A stretch of DNA of 64,000 nucleotides from CAVROT01 sp963722905 (GTDB lineage: Bacteria; Pseudomonadota; Alphaproteobacteria; Rhodobacterales; Rhodobacteraceae): NCBI GenBank assembly GCA_963722905.1, contig CAVROT010000011.1, positions 186,001 through 250,000 of the forward strand, in the 5' to 3' direction. A program made the position numbers and the translations under genes. Positions 28,097-37,034 of the stretch are shown here, one piece after another (within the stretch, counting starts at the first letter, position 1; each line of letters begins with the position of its first letter). Under the pieces are notes generated by a model. The model was not told the DNA's origin. It did no database searches and saw only the letters and a list, made by a program, of their open reading frames with translations.

Positions 28097-28879
28097 ATGT
28101 CACACCGCTATATCTTCGTCGGCGGCCTGCACCGGTCCGGGACGTCGCTGGTGGCGCGGCTTCTGGCCGGCCTGCCGGGAGTTGGCGCCGTCGAGGGTGC
28201 GCCGGTACCCGAGAACGAGGGCGCCTACCTTCAGGGCGCGATCCCGCACACGGCGCGACACGGGGTGCCCGGCCGCTTTGCCCACGATCCCGACCAGCAC
28301 CTTGTCGAGGGCTGTCGCTACGATACCCGCGGTACCCGCGACCGGATGGAGGCCGACTGGGCCCCTTGGTTCCCGGCCGGAACCGGCTGGCGGGTCGAGA
28401 AATCGCCGGTGAACCTGCTGCGGATGCGGCTCTATCAGCAACTCTTCCCGACATCTCAGTTCGTCGTGGTCGTGCGCCACCCCGTCGCGGTCGCACGCGC
28501 GACGGCCAAGTGGACGGATCTGGGCGAGACCGCGTTGATCGCCCATTGGGCGCAGGCCTACGGGCTGGCCTTCGCGGACCTCGAGTGGCTCCATGCCGCT
28601 CTCGTCGTGCGTTACGAGGACGTCGCGGTCCATCCGCAGCGCACCGTCGACGCGCTGGCGGCGTTCTGCGACCTGCCCACCGCACCGCTGTCCGAGCCGA
28701 TGCGCGACGGCACGCGCGACTACGCCCCGCCTGCCGGCGTCGCGATCCCGCCGCAGGCCGCCGCGCCGATGGCCGCCGCGGGATACGGCCCCGAAGGACC
28801 GCTGCCCTGGCGCCCGGTGGTGCGCCACCCCCTGCGGCGCGTACGCGAGGCGGTCGAGGCCAGCCTCGCCCCTGTTTGA
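28097..28879 (+). CDS. Sulfotransferase family protein
   Basis: A 260-residue PAPS-dependent sulfotransferase-like protein. The 5'-phosphosulfate loop is FVGGLHRSGTSLVARLL (residues 7-23), and the 3'-phosphate-binding region is VVVRHPVAVARATAKW. No membrane anchor is seen. The ATG follows an excellent GGGAGGA site (28086-28092). It is divergent from the sucrose-phosphate-synthase-like gene, with about 160 bases shared between them, which suggests sulfation of a product of that cluster, though this is inference. Confidence 0.85.
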   Translation: MSHRYIFVGGLHRSGTSLVARLLAGLPGVGAVEGAPVPENEGAYLQGAIPHTARHGVPGRFAHDPDQHLVEGCRYDTRGTRDRMEADWAPWFPAGTGWRVEKSPVNLLRMRLYQQLFPTSQFVVVVRHPVAVARATAKWTDLGETALIAHWAQAYGLAFADLEWLHAALVVRYEDVAVHPQRTVDALAAFCDLPTAPLSEPMRDGTRDYAPPAGVAIPPQAAAPMAAAGYGPEGPLPWRPVVRHPLRRVREAVEASLAPV

Positions 28880-28927
28880 AAGGGCCGGCCGTCCTGCTAT
28901 CGTGCGGTGGACCGAAGGAGTGGACAG

Positions 28928-30166
28928 ATGCTGCAACGCGTGACGCAAGACGCCCCCGCCAACTCGCCCGAGGCCGCCCGCGCAAAGCCGTCGGGGTTCG
29001 TCTGGGAGGACCCTTTCCTGCTGGACGACCAGCTGGACGAAGACGAGCGGATGATCCGCGACACGGCGCGGGCCTATTGCGACGACAGATTGATGCCGCG
29101 TATCCTGATGGCCAACCGGCACGAGACGTTCGACCGCGACATCATGACCGAGATGGGCGAACTGGGTCTGCTGGGCGCAACCATCCCCGAGGAATTCGGC
29201 GGCGTCGATGCGTCCTATGTCGCCTACGGCCTGATCGCCCGCGAGGTCGAGCGCGTCGACAGCGGCTATCGTTCGGCGATGTCGGTGCAGTCCAGCCTGG
29301 TGATGCACCCGATATTCGCCTACGGCACCGACGCGCTGCGGCAAAGGTTCCTGCCGAAGCTGGCCACCGGCGAATACGTCGGCTGCTTCGGCCTGACCGA
29401 GCCCGACCACGGCAGCGATCCTTCGTCGATGATCACCCGGGCAAGGCAGGTCGACGGCGGCTACCGCATCTCCGGCGCGAAGAACTGGATCACCAACAGC
29501 CCCATCGCCGACGTCTTCATCATCTGGGCCAAGTCCGACGCGCACGACGGCCAGATCAAGGGCTTCGTGCTGGAAAAGGGTATGGAGGGCCTGACCGCTC
29601 CCAAGATCGAGGGCAAGTTCAGCCTGCGCGCCTCGATCACCGGCATGATCCAGATGAGCGACGTGTTCGTCCCCGAGGAAAACCTCCTGCCCCACGTCAA
29701 GGGCCTCGCCGGGCCGTTCGGATGCCTCAACCGCGCCCGCTACGGCATCTCCTGGGGCGTCATGGGGGCGGCCGAGTTCTGCTGGCACGCCGGGCGGCAG
29801 TACGCGCTGGACCGCAAGCAGTTCGGCCGCCCCCTGGCGCAGACGCAGCTGGTCCAGAAGAAGCTGGCCGACATGCAGACCGAGATCGCTCTGGGTCTCC
29901 AGGGTGCGCTGCGGCTGGGGAGGATGATGGACGAGCACGCCGCACCCTCCGAGCTCATCAGCCTGATGAAGCGCAACAACTGCGGCAAGGCGCTGGATAT
30001 CGCGCGCGTGTCGCGCGACATGCATGGCGGCAACGGCATCAGCGACGAATACGGTGTCATCCGCCATGTCATGAACCTCGAGGCGGTGAATACCTACGAG
30101 GGCACGCACGACATCCATGCGCTGATCCTCGGGCGGTCGCAGACCGGGCTTCAGGCGTTCATGTAG
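28928..30166 (+). CDS. gcdH: Glutaryl-CoA dehydrogenase
   Basis: FAD-dependent acyl-CoA dehydrogenase that oxidises and decarboxylates glutaryl-CoA to crotonyl-CoA in lysine/tryptophan breakdown. The 412-residue product shows CFGLTEPDHGSDPSSM (FAD/substrate site), NWITNSPIADVFIIWAK, RQFGRPLAQTQ-like DRKQFGRPLAQTQLVQKK, and the catalytic Glu391 in TYEGTHDIHALILGR. Start ATG 28928 has GGAG 11 bases upstream. Within the family it reads as GCDH rather than a generic short-chain dehydrogenase because of the SMSVQSSLVMHPI region. Confidence 0.9.
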   Translation: MLQRVTQDAPANSPEAARAKPSGFVWEDPFLLDDQLDEDERMIRDTARAYCDDRLMPRILMANRHETFDRDIMTEMGELGLLGATIPEEFGGVDASYVAYGLIAREVERVDSGYRSAMSVQSSLVMHPIFAYGTDALRQRFLPKLATGEYVGCFGLTEPDHGSDPSSMITRARQVDGGYRISGAKNWITNSPIADVFIIWAKSDAHDGQIKGFVLEKGMEGLTAPKIEGKFSLRASITGMIQMSDVFVPEENLLPHVKGLAGPFGCLNRARYGISWGVMGAAEFCWHAGRQYALDRKQFGRPLAQTQLVQKKLADMQTEIALGLQGALRLGRMMDEHAAPSELISLMKRNNCGKALDIARVSRDMHGGNGISDEYGVIRHVMNLEAVNTYEGTHDIHALILGRSQTGLQAFM

Positions 30167-30196
30167 CGCGCCACGCCCCGCGGGTGTCGCCGGGGC

Positions 30197-31279
30197 TCAC
30201 GTCGTCCGCGGCGGGTCGTCGGGCGGCGCGTAGCCGCAATGGCCCAGCTTCTCCAGAACGCCCGCCCATTCGCCCCGGCGCGGCGTCGCCGGCGGCTTGA
30301 CCGCGGTGCCGATGCGTTCTGCAAGGCCGCGCAGGCGGTCGGCCTCGGCCCCGGTCCCGCGGGCGAGGTAGAGGTGCCCGGCGATGCGCGCGCAGCCCAG
30401 GCGCCCGTGGTGCCGCCCGAAATGATCGTAGGGCGCCACCAACAGGGCGTGGCGGCGCACCCCGGACACGATGGCCCGTTCCAGCGCGGCCAGTTCCGCG
30501 TCGTCCTTCATCGGCCGGTAGAGGTAGACCACGTCGAAATCGGCATACCCGCCGAAGGTCCGTCCGTCGCCCTCGATCACCGCCCCGTTGGCGATGGCCG
30601 CACGGCCCAGAAGGTCGCGCGCCACGGCCGCATATCCCGGATCGTATTCGAGGCCCGCCACGCGGGAAAAGCAGGGGGATGCCGTCACCAGCTTCAGCCC
30701 GCAACCGCAGCCTACGTCAAGGAACGCATCCCGCCGGTCGCCCTGCTGCGCCAGCAGGACGCGGCGTGCGGCGATCACATGCGTAACGAAGATCGAATGG
30801 GGCAGCGGGATGTCCGCGAACAGCCCCGCGCGGTCGGCGGCGGCATCCTGGGGCCGGCCGCTCGCCAGTCCGTGCAGTCGCCGCATCGACATGTCGTTGA
30901 GGGATCGTTCGCGGTGCTCGGCGCCGTGCGGCTCTGCGGCAACGGGCAGCAGCGGCCGTACCGGAGGTGTCGCCTGAGAAAGGCACAGGCCCCGGACGGC
31001 CCGCCATTCGCCGACGATGCCGCGCAGACGGGCGCGGGCCAGCGACGCCGCGGTGCGCGCGCCGGCGTCGAAGCGAGCTTCGTCCGAAATGGTTTCCGGC
31101 CGGGAGCACGCCGCCTCGATCCGCCGGACGATCCCCGACACGGTCGCGACGGCCGGCTCCAAGGCGGGAACCGCAAGCGCCGGTTTACCCGGAAGCGTCC
31201 GCTCCAGCGTCGACACGGCATCGCTCAGTTCGGCTGACAGTCCGGCAATCGTATCGTCGGCGCCCCGCGCGGGTGACAT
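30197..31279 (-). CDS. SAM-dependent methyltransferase-like protein
   Basis: A 360-residue protein with a Rossmann methyltransferase core in its C-terminal half: AFLDVGCGCGLKLVTA is motif I, VAGLEYDPGY the acidic motif II, and DVVYLYRPM a motif IV-like strand. The N-terminal 150 residues are alpha-helical, alanine-rich and without known family character. The ATG at 31279 is preceded by GGAGAAGGAGA; a longer frame to 31408 adds implausible sequence. It is convergent with gcdH. Substrate unknown; it could also be a DOT1-like or other class I enzyme. Confidence 0.7.
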   Translation of the reverse strand: MSPARGADDTIAGLSAELSDAVSTLERTLPGKPALAVPALEPAVATVSGIVRRIEAACSRPETISDEARFDAGARTAASLARARLRGIVGEWRAVRGLCLSQATPPVRPLLPVAAEPHGAEHRERSLNDMSMRRLHGLASGRPQDAAADRAGLFADIPLPHSIFVTHVIAARRVLLAQQGDRRDAFLDVGCGCGLKLVTASPCFSRVAGLEYDPGYAAVARDLLGRAAIANGAVIEGDGRTFGGYADFDVVYLYRPMKDDAELAALERAIVSGVRRHALLVAPYDHFGRHHGRLGCARIAGHLYLARGTGAEADRLRGLAERIGTAVKPPATPRRGEWAGVLEKLGHCGYAPPDDPPRTT

Positions 31280-31459
31280 GGCGTCTCCTTCTCCACGATC
31301 AGCCAACGGGACTGGACCGGCCCGCCACGGCCGCGATTTCGTGACAGATTTGGCACATGACGCAAGCACCTTACCGAAGGGCAACGGTTGCGCGCCTGCG
31401 TCTGACAAAACCGTGATATCAGGCTTCGACCGGTTCCCGAAAAAAGGATCGAACGTTCC

Positions 31460-32263
31460 ATGTCAGCCCGTGTCCGTACCTGGCGTCGTGCGATCTGCAC
31501 GCCGCCCCACCCTTCTGGAAGACCGGCATCGGCCGTTCTTGCCGCCCTGTTCGTCGTAGGCGCCGGCGCAGCCACGGCGCAGCAGCGCGACGCCGGATCG
31601 GCCAAGCTGGTGGCGATCACCGGCGTGCAGTCGGCGACCGTCGCTCCGGGCGGGCTGGCATTCGCTTCGCTGGCCGGCACGACGCAGCGCCAGGGAACCG
31701 ATGAGGACGACATCGACGGCAGCCTTGCCCTGGGGGTCGGCCTGGGCAGTGCAGAGGACGCCGTCGGCGTGCAGATCACCTATTTCGCGACCTCCCTGAC
31801 GGACGACTTCGCCGATTCGGGGTCGCTGGCGGTGAAGGCGTCGCGCCGGGTCGCCGCCGGGGCGAGCACGACCTACGTCGGGCTCGGCATCGACGACATC
31901 GCGGCCTATGGCGACGCCGACGACCTCGACCCGCGCGTCACCCTGTCCGTCACGAACTTCTCACGCCTGACGCTTGGTCCGGCCGGCGATACCTATCCCT
32001 TGATGCTGACCCTCGGCGCCGGCAGCAAGCTGCGCAACGACCGCGACGATGCGGCCCTCTACGCCGGCGCCGGCATCGGCCTGACCCCCAACATCGGCAT
32101 CAGCGCCGCATACACCGGAGAGGTCGTGGACATCGGCAGCATCTTCCGCATCCCCGGTCTGGACGACTTCGCCTTCACCGCGGCCGTGAACGACGTCTTC
32201 GACGACGAGGACAGCCGCCGGATGACCTTCTCGGTCAACTACTTCCTGCGCGACCTGTTCTGA
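31460..32263 (+). CDS. Secreted or outer-membrane protein of unknown function
   Basis: A 267-residue protein with a cleavable signal sequence (hydrophobic core around residues 24-36, likely cut after GAATA|QQ). The mature part is rich in alternating hydrophobic/polar stretches with many Gly, Thr and Asp residues and ends in aromatic phenylalanine (FSVNYFLRDLF), the usual sign of an outer-membrane beta-barrel. No family recognised. Start is the ATG at 31460; a shorter start is possible. It is followed 10 bases later by another secreted protein, so they form a pair. Confidence 0.65.
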   Translation: MSARVRTWRRAICTPPHPSGRPASAVLAALFVVGAGAATAQQRDAGSAKLVAITGVQSATVAPGGLAFASLAGTTQRQGTDEDDIDGSLALGVGLGSAEDAVGVQITYFATSLTDDFADSGSLAVKASRRVAAGASTTYVGLGIDDIAAYGDADDLDPRVTLSVTNFSRLTLGPAGDTYPLMLTLGAGSKLRNDRDDAALYAGAGIGLTPNIGISAAYTGEVVDIGSIFRIPGLDDFAFTAAVNDVFDDEDSRRMTFSVNYFLRDLF

Positions 32264-32273
32264 GGAGGATGCC

Positions 32274-32996
32274 ATGAACCGCCTTACCGCAACCGGCGCC
32301 GCCATCGTCGCCCTGTCCCTGTCCACGGGCGGCCCCGTTTCCTCCGGCGATAATGTCATCGTCGACCCGGTGATAATGCCGGATGGAACTGACGGCGGCG
32401 AGACGCCGTCGCGTCCCGTCATAGACAAGCGGATCGAGCGGAGCACGCCGACGTTCGTGCCGCCGGTCGACGGGCTGAACGTCCTGGGCAACCGCGCGCG
32501 CGGCGCGGCCGGTACCGACGACGATTTCTCGGGCCAGGTGTCGCCTGCGGGCACCGCCCGTATCACCGGCGCCCTCGCCGCCATCAGCGCCTTCTGCGGC
32601 AGCATCGCGGTCGAGGAGTACCGCATCGACTGCCTCGGAGATCAGCTGCAGCAACTGGCCGACACCTTGCCGGACGAAGGCGACTACGCGGAAACGCAGG
32701 ACGCGATCGAACAGGCGTCCCGCGGGATCGAAGCCGTGGCGCGCAAGTACCGCTCGCGCGCCATCAACACCGCCCGCGTCACCGAGGGCGGCGGCGGCCC
32801 CCGCGCGTCGTCGCGACCGTTGATCGCCGTGCGCCCCGAGGCCCTGGACGCCGCCGCGGCCGAAGCCATCGCAGTGATCGACGAGGCGCAGACGATCCTG
32901 TTGCGCTCGGCCGCGTCGTCCGAACGGCGGCGGGTTCACTTCCAAGCGGTGTCGGCGGCGCTGGATTCCAACAAGGTCCTGCTCAGGTCGACCTGA
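32274..32996 (+). CDS. Secreted protein of unknown function
   Basis: A 240-residue protein with an N-terminal hydrophobic stretch (residues 5-22), then a Pro/Asp-rich segment, and a helical C-terminal half with two cysteines about a dozen residues apart (FCGSIAVEEYRIDC). A strong GAGGAGG ribosome-binding site sits before the ATG. It starts 10 bases after the preceding barrel-like gene, so both are probably cotranscribed. No domain recognised; periplasmic location is inferred. Confidence 0.65.
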   Translation: MNRLTATGAAIVALSLSTGGPVSSGDNVIVDPVIMPDGTDGGETPSRPVIDKRIERSTPTFVPPVDGLNVLGNRARGAAGTDDDFSGQVSPAGTARITGALAAISAFCGSIAVEEYRIDCLGDQLQQLADTLPDEGDYAETQDAIEQASRGIEAVARKYRSRAINTARVTEGGGGPRASSRPLIAVRPEALDAAAAEAIAVIDEAQTILLRSAASSERRRVHFQAVSAALDSNKVLLRST

Positions 32997-33105
32997 GTTG
33001 CGATTGCATCCCTGCGGCGTTCGCGGGGAATTCATATCGCGCGCGCATATTGACGGTGACGGTCGGGGGGCGGGCTGACAGGCACATCGTCCCGGGCCGG
33101 GCAAC

Positions 33106-33617
33106 GATGAGAAAGTCTATCGGATCGCGTGTCGGCTCGGTCAAGGTGATCGTCGCACTCGAATCGATCGATACGAAGATCGATCTGCGGAATGTGCGGA
33201 TTCGTTTCTTGCTGTTCGAGATGTTCCAGGTTCCGCAGGCGACGTCGACCGTGCGCCTGTCGCCCGATATGATCGCCGATCTCCCCCGGACTTGCAGGGC
33301 CGCGCTTGCCCTCCCGGTGGACCTGGACCTTCAGGGCGTCACCAGGACCCTGTCGGCCGACGTATCGGTCTCGGTGCACGCTGCACGGCCGTCGGGATCC
33401 AGATTGCCGGCCACACCGATCCGGACGGCAGCGCGGCCGCCGATCCGGCGTTGTCGGACCGTCGTGCCGCATCGGTGCGCGACTGGCTGGCCGCAGCCGG
33501 TGCGCCGACCGAACGGATGGTGAGCCGCGGCTACCGAGAGGCGGAACCGGTCGTTCCCAACGAAAGCGGCGCAACCGGCGTATAGAATTCACCGTGCCGG
33601 GGTCCCGAAGGCATGCG
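33106..33617 (+). pseudogene. Remnant of a YceI/OmpA-domain envelope protein
   Basis: The first frame (from 33106) reads VALESIDTKIDLRNVRIRFL and continues as a YceI-like beta domain to about 33370. The frame then shifts, and IQIAGHTDPDGSAAADPAL, with VRDWLAAAGAPTERM, gives an OmpA-type peptidoglycan-binding domain. A second shift before 33590 leads to NRRIEFTV, the OmpA C-terminal motif. Two frameshifts and no signal peptide show it is broken. Intact relatives combine these two domains. It directly precedes a broken caspase-like gene in the same direction. Confidence 0.7.
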
Positions 33618-34020
33618 GCGATGGCGGCGGTCGGGCTTCTGGGCTCTCCTCCTGACCCTCGCGGCCGGGAGGGCTGGGGCGCAGAACCGTCTGGCGCAGG
33701 CGAACGGAAACGGCGCCTACGGGCCGGTGCCCTCACACGACAATCCGGAGGCGGACGCCCGCCTCATGGCCGGCACGCTCCGGGACAGCGGCTTTTCGGT
33801 CACGCTGGCCACCGATACGACCCTGGCGGCACTCACCTGCGCCATCGCCCAGTTCGGACGGGATCTGCGGAAGGCCGGGCCGTAGGCGGCGGGCGTCATC
33901 TACTGTGCGGGCCACGGCGTGCAGTCCTTCGGCATGACCTATCTGCTGCCAGTGGATGCGGCGCCGACCGATGCCGCCGACCTCCACCTCGTCGGCGTTC
34001 GGGCCGACGCGGTGCTGCGC
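33613..34020 (+). pseudogene. Remnant of a caspase-like (C14) peptidase gene
   Basis: The frame starting at 33613 has a signal-like leader (FWALLLTLAAGRAGA), then NGNGAYGPVPSHDNPEADA and AIAQFGRDLRKAGP, the start of a caspase-fold domain. A TAG at 33883-33885 stops it; reading on, the same frame gives AAGVIYCAGHGVQSFG, containing the catalytic-type His, then YLLPVDAAPTDAADL. Homology fades at about 34020, before the catalytic Cys region, so the gene is both interrupted and truncated. It lies beside the ExbBD-type operon. Confidence 0.7.
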
Positions 34021-34155
34021 ATTAGAAGCGCGGCGGTACCACGACCTCCATCGAACTGTCCCCACCCCGTGCCCGGCCGGGCGTGCAGCGCCGCCGGTCG
34101 GCAACAGCGCCCGCGCGCAATCCGGCCCCGTGGAGCGCCGCGGGCCGCGACAGCT

Positions 34156-36162
34156 TCACCGCGCATGGGTCTCGACGAGGAAATAGACCCATTCGCCGCG
34201 AAACCCGGGGTCGGCCGCACGGGCGGCGGCCACTTGTCGCAACAGGAAATCCAGATAGGGGGCGGCGGGCTCGATCATCGGGCGCGGCTTCGCGTAAAGC
34301 GGCCGTGACGCCGCGAAGGCGGCGACGATCTCCTGCCCGTAGGGCGGTCCGACCGTGAGGTCGAGGGCGGGCGCGCCGTCGGCCGGCGTGCCGATCCGCA
34401 GCACCGTTGCCGGCGTGATACGGCGGGCCGGAACCGTCTCGTTCGGCTGAAGGTGCAGGACATTCCCGCCGGCGTCGAAGTAGTCGACATAGAGGAACGC
34501 GGGATAGTCGGGCGCGATCAGGTCCAGCCGCAGAGCGTCGCCGCCGCGGTAGCTGTAGACCCGCGCATGGCTGTCCGCACCGACGACCCGGGGATTCGTC
34601 GCCTGATCCGTCGACTGGGCCAGCCCCACGGCGTCGATGGCCGAAAGCACCCCGCAAAGGGGCCGGGGCAGCAGGCGCATCGCGTCGTCGACCGGTATGC
34701 TGCCGCCCACGCCGCGCCGCAATGCGGCCAGCAACTGCGGGCGCATGCCGTCGTCCGGCACATGACCACGTAACTCGATCCGGCCCGTCTCGGGGCGGAA
34801 CACCGTCTGGATGCGGGCGCAGGGGACCGTGGCCAGTGCAGATTCGAGATCGTCGCGAACCTCGCGACCGCTGCCGGCCCCGGCTTCCGGCCGCATGAAC
34901 GCCGAGATCGCGGCGAGGGACAACGGGTCGACCTCGTCCCTGCCGGCCCCGGACCAGGCGAGGGCCGCCTGGCGCCGGTCGGCCGGGGGCGCCAGCGCCG
35001 CGGCGGCGTCGCCCGCCGGGGCGCCAGGCGCCACCCGTATCGGACGTGCGTCCGCCACCGCGGCGAAAGCTCCGGCGCTGGCGATGGCCTTCGCGGCGGG
35101 CAGGTCCGTGTCCACGTCCGCCGTCGCCGTCGCGGGCGCGGCGACGGGTACAGCCGCGGACGCAACGGGATCGATGCCGCCCAAAGCCGCCACCGCCGGT
35201 GGTGGAACCTGCGGCGCCGGTCGCGGCGGCACTGCCACCTCCACCCCCGGCGGCGCTGTCATGGACATGGCCACGACGGCGGCAACGTCGACGTCTGTGG
35301 GCATCGTCCTGCGGGCGAAAAGCGGCTCAGGCGCGGCGGTCGGCGCCGTCGCCGCAACGGATGGCGCGACCGGCAGGGGTCCGGAAGTCGATGCCGAGAC
35401 GATCCTTGCGGAGAGTGGAACCGCAGCCGCCGGTACCGCGGGCCGCACCGCGCTCAGTGCGGCGGCGACGGTATCGCCCACCTGTGCGGCCACCATCGCC
35501 GGATCGGGCGACAGAGGGCCGACGGTCGCCGCCCCCGCGTCGGCCGCACGCAGGGGTGCCGCCGCTGCGGCATCCGGCGGCAACGGTGCGGCGATGGTGG
35601 GCGCCGGTACCGCCTGGTGCAGGGCGGTACCGGTGCCCGTCGCGGACGGCAGCGCCGGCACGTCGCCCGGTACCGGTGCGGAGGCGCGCAACGTCAGGGC
35701 CGCGGGCCAGACCGGGGGCTTTGGCGCCGCGCCGTCCGGGGCCACGGCGGCTGCGGGAGCGCCGTCATCCGCCATGGCGCCCACGGCCCTGCCGCCGGAC
35801 GGCACCGCGCCCGCAACCGCCCGCTCGCGCTGTGCCGTGCCGACGCGCTGTGCCGCGGGAGCGACCGACGCCCGCCGCTCGGCGTCGGTCGCCAGCGGAA
35901 CGGCCCGCCCCTGCGGGATCGTCCGGCCCGCGCTCGGCAGCCCGGCGGGCGCGACGTCCTGCAGCGTGTCGCCCTGGGCCGGAACGGCATCGGCCGTACT
36001 TTGAGCGACCGCCTGCGACGCGATCTCGATGGCCGCCCGGGGCATCGCCTCGGGCGCGGGCGGTGCGGGGCGGACCGCCAGCCAGACCGCACCGGCCAGC
36101 GCGGCGTGAAGCCCGGCCGAGACGGCTACCGCGGACATGGCCCGTATCGCCCGCCATGCCAT
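34156..36162 (-). CDS. TonB/TolA-like protein with C-terminal DUF4384 domain
   Basis: A 668-residue membrane-anchored protein. Residues about 8-30 form a single membrane segment, followed by roughly 400 residues of Ala/Pro/Val-rich, low-complexity sequence suited to span the periplasm. The end has a small domain with two cysteines (about 448 and 503; RIELRGHVPDDGMRPQLLAAL between) and a DUF4384 domain (YSYRGGDALRLDLIAP, FLYVDYFDAGGNVLHL). Its start overlaps the stop of the ExbD gene (TGATG). Single anchor, long linker and ExbB/ExbD neighbours suggest a TonB- or TolA-like force transducer. That role is inferred. Confidence 0.75.
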   Translation of the reverse strand: MAWRAIRAMSAVAVSAGLHAALAGAVWLAVRPAPPAPEAMPRAAIEIASQAVAQSTADAVPAQGDTLQDVAPAGLPSAGRTIPQGRAVPLATDAERRASVAPAAQRVGTAQRERAVAGAVPSGGRAVGAMADDGAPAAAVAPDGAAPKPPVWPAALTLRASAPVPGDVPALPSATGTGTALHQAVPAPTIAAPLPPDAAAAAPLRAADAGAATVGPLSPDPAMVAAQVGDTVAAALSAVRPAVPAAAVPLSARIVSASTSGPLPVAPSVAATAPTAAPEPLFARRTMPTDVDVAAVVAMSMTAPPGVEVAVPPRPAPQVPPPAVAALGGIDPVASAAVPVAAPATATADVDTDLPAAKAIASAGAFAAVADARPIRVAPGAPAGDAAAALAPPADRRQAALAWSGAGRDEVDPLSLAAISAFMRPEAGAGSGREVRDDLESALATVPCARIQTVFRPETGRIELRGHVPDDGMRPQLLAALRRGVGGSIPVDDAMRLLPRPLCGVLSAIDAVGLAQSTDQATNPRVVGADSHARVYSYRGGDALRLDLIAPDYPAFLYVDYFDAGGNVLHLQPNETVPARRITPATVLRIGTPADGAPALDLTVGPPYGQEIVAAFAASRPLYAKPRPMIEPAAPYLDFLLRQVAAARAADPGFRGEWVYFLVETHAR

Positions 36163-36569
36163 CACCTGCCGCCGGGCGGCGTGACCACCAGGACGATGTC
36201 GCGCCCACCCGCCGCCTCGATCCGCGCGACCAACGGCAGCAGGTCGCGCAATGCAGCGTCCCGGTGCGCGTTGACGCGGACCAGCAGGTCCGGCGCCGCC
36301 CCGAGACGCCTTGCCAGCGTATCCACCAGATCGTCGGCCGCCATTGCACTGCCGTCCAGTGCGAGGTCCCCGTCGGCGCCGACCGAGACGGTCGCGCCGC
36401 CGCCGGGCATGTCCGCTCCCCACTGCGCGACGGCCGGAGCGACCTCGAACGGTGCCGTTGCGTCCATCCGTCCCACCAGCAGGAAGAAGACCAGCAGGAA
36501 GAACACCACATCGATCAGCGCCACGATGGTCTCGGGGCTGTCGCGCCGGGGGCGTCGGCGCAGCTTCAC
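36162..36569 (-). CDS. ExbD/TolR-type biopolymer transport protein (second copy)
   Basis: A 135-residue ExbD/TolR family protein: short basic N terminus, one membrane helix (VALIDVVFFLLVFFLLVG) with the conserved proton-path Asp in ALIDVVFF, and a periplasmic domain ending in IVLVVTPPGG. It overlaps the preceding exbD-type gene by four bases (ATGA) and the following gene by one, so all are translationally coupled. It probably forms a proton-driven motor with ExbB. Confidence 0.88.
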   Translation of the reverse strand: MKLRRRPRRDSPETIVALIDVVFFLLVFFLLVGRMDATAPFEVAPAVAQWGADMPGGGATVSVGADGDLALDGSAMAADDLVDTLARRLGAAPDLLVRVNAHRDAALRDLLPLVARIEAAGGRDIVLVVTPPGGR

Positions 36570-36985
36570 GGTACCGGCTCCAGCCGCAGAAGGCGCAGCC
36601 GACCCACCCCGGCGGCCGTGGCCACATCCAGCACCGACACCAGCGCCTGCGTGTCGGCCTGCGGCGAGGGCAGCACGACGACTTCGGTCGCGGGATCGGC
36701 CGCGATCCGGTCCCGCAGCAGGGCGTCCAGCGCCGCCGGGCTCAGCGCCCTGCCTCCGACGCGGACGTCGCCCGCCGCTCCCAGCCGGATCATCAGCGGC
36801 GGTCCGGCGGCGTCGGCGTCCGCGGCGTCCCCCGTCTGTCCTTCGGCTGGGGCGACAACCGGGATCATGTCGAGATCGAGGTAGGTGGATGTCACCATGA
36901 AGAAGACAAGCATGATCATCAGCACGTCCACCATCGACACCAGCGAGATCGCGACGGAGCGTCGGGTGCGCGCGGTCAGTCGCAT
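36566..36985 (-). CDS. ExbD/TolR-type biopolymer transport protein (first copy)
   Basis: A 139-residue ExbD/TolR protein with the membrane helix containing SLVSMVDVLMIMLVFFMV, where the Asp is the conserved proton-carrying residue, and a periplasmic domain with VVVLPSPQADTQALVSVLD. The ATG at 36985 was chosen because longer frames are arginine-rich and unlike the family. Two different ExbD proteins beside one ExbB is a pattern seen in several energised envelope systems. Confidence 0.88.
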   Translation of the reverse strand: MRLTARTRRSVAISLVSMVDVLMIMLVFFMVTSTYLDLDMIPVVAPAEGQTGDAADADAAGPPLMIRLGAAGDVRVGGRALSPAALDALLRDRIAADPATEVVVLPSPQADTQALVSVLDVATAAGVGRLRLLRLEPVP

Positions 36986-37034
36986 GGCGGTTCTCCGGTG
37001 CGGTCGCGGCGGGCGGCCATGACGGCGGTCCGGC

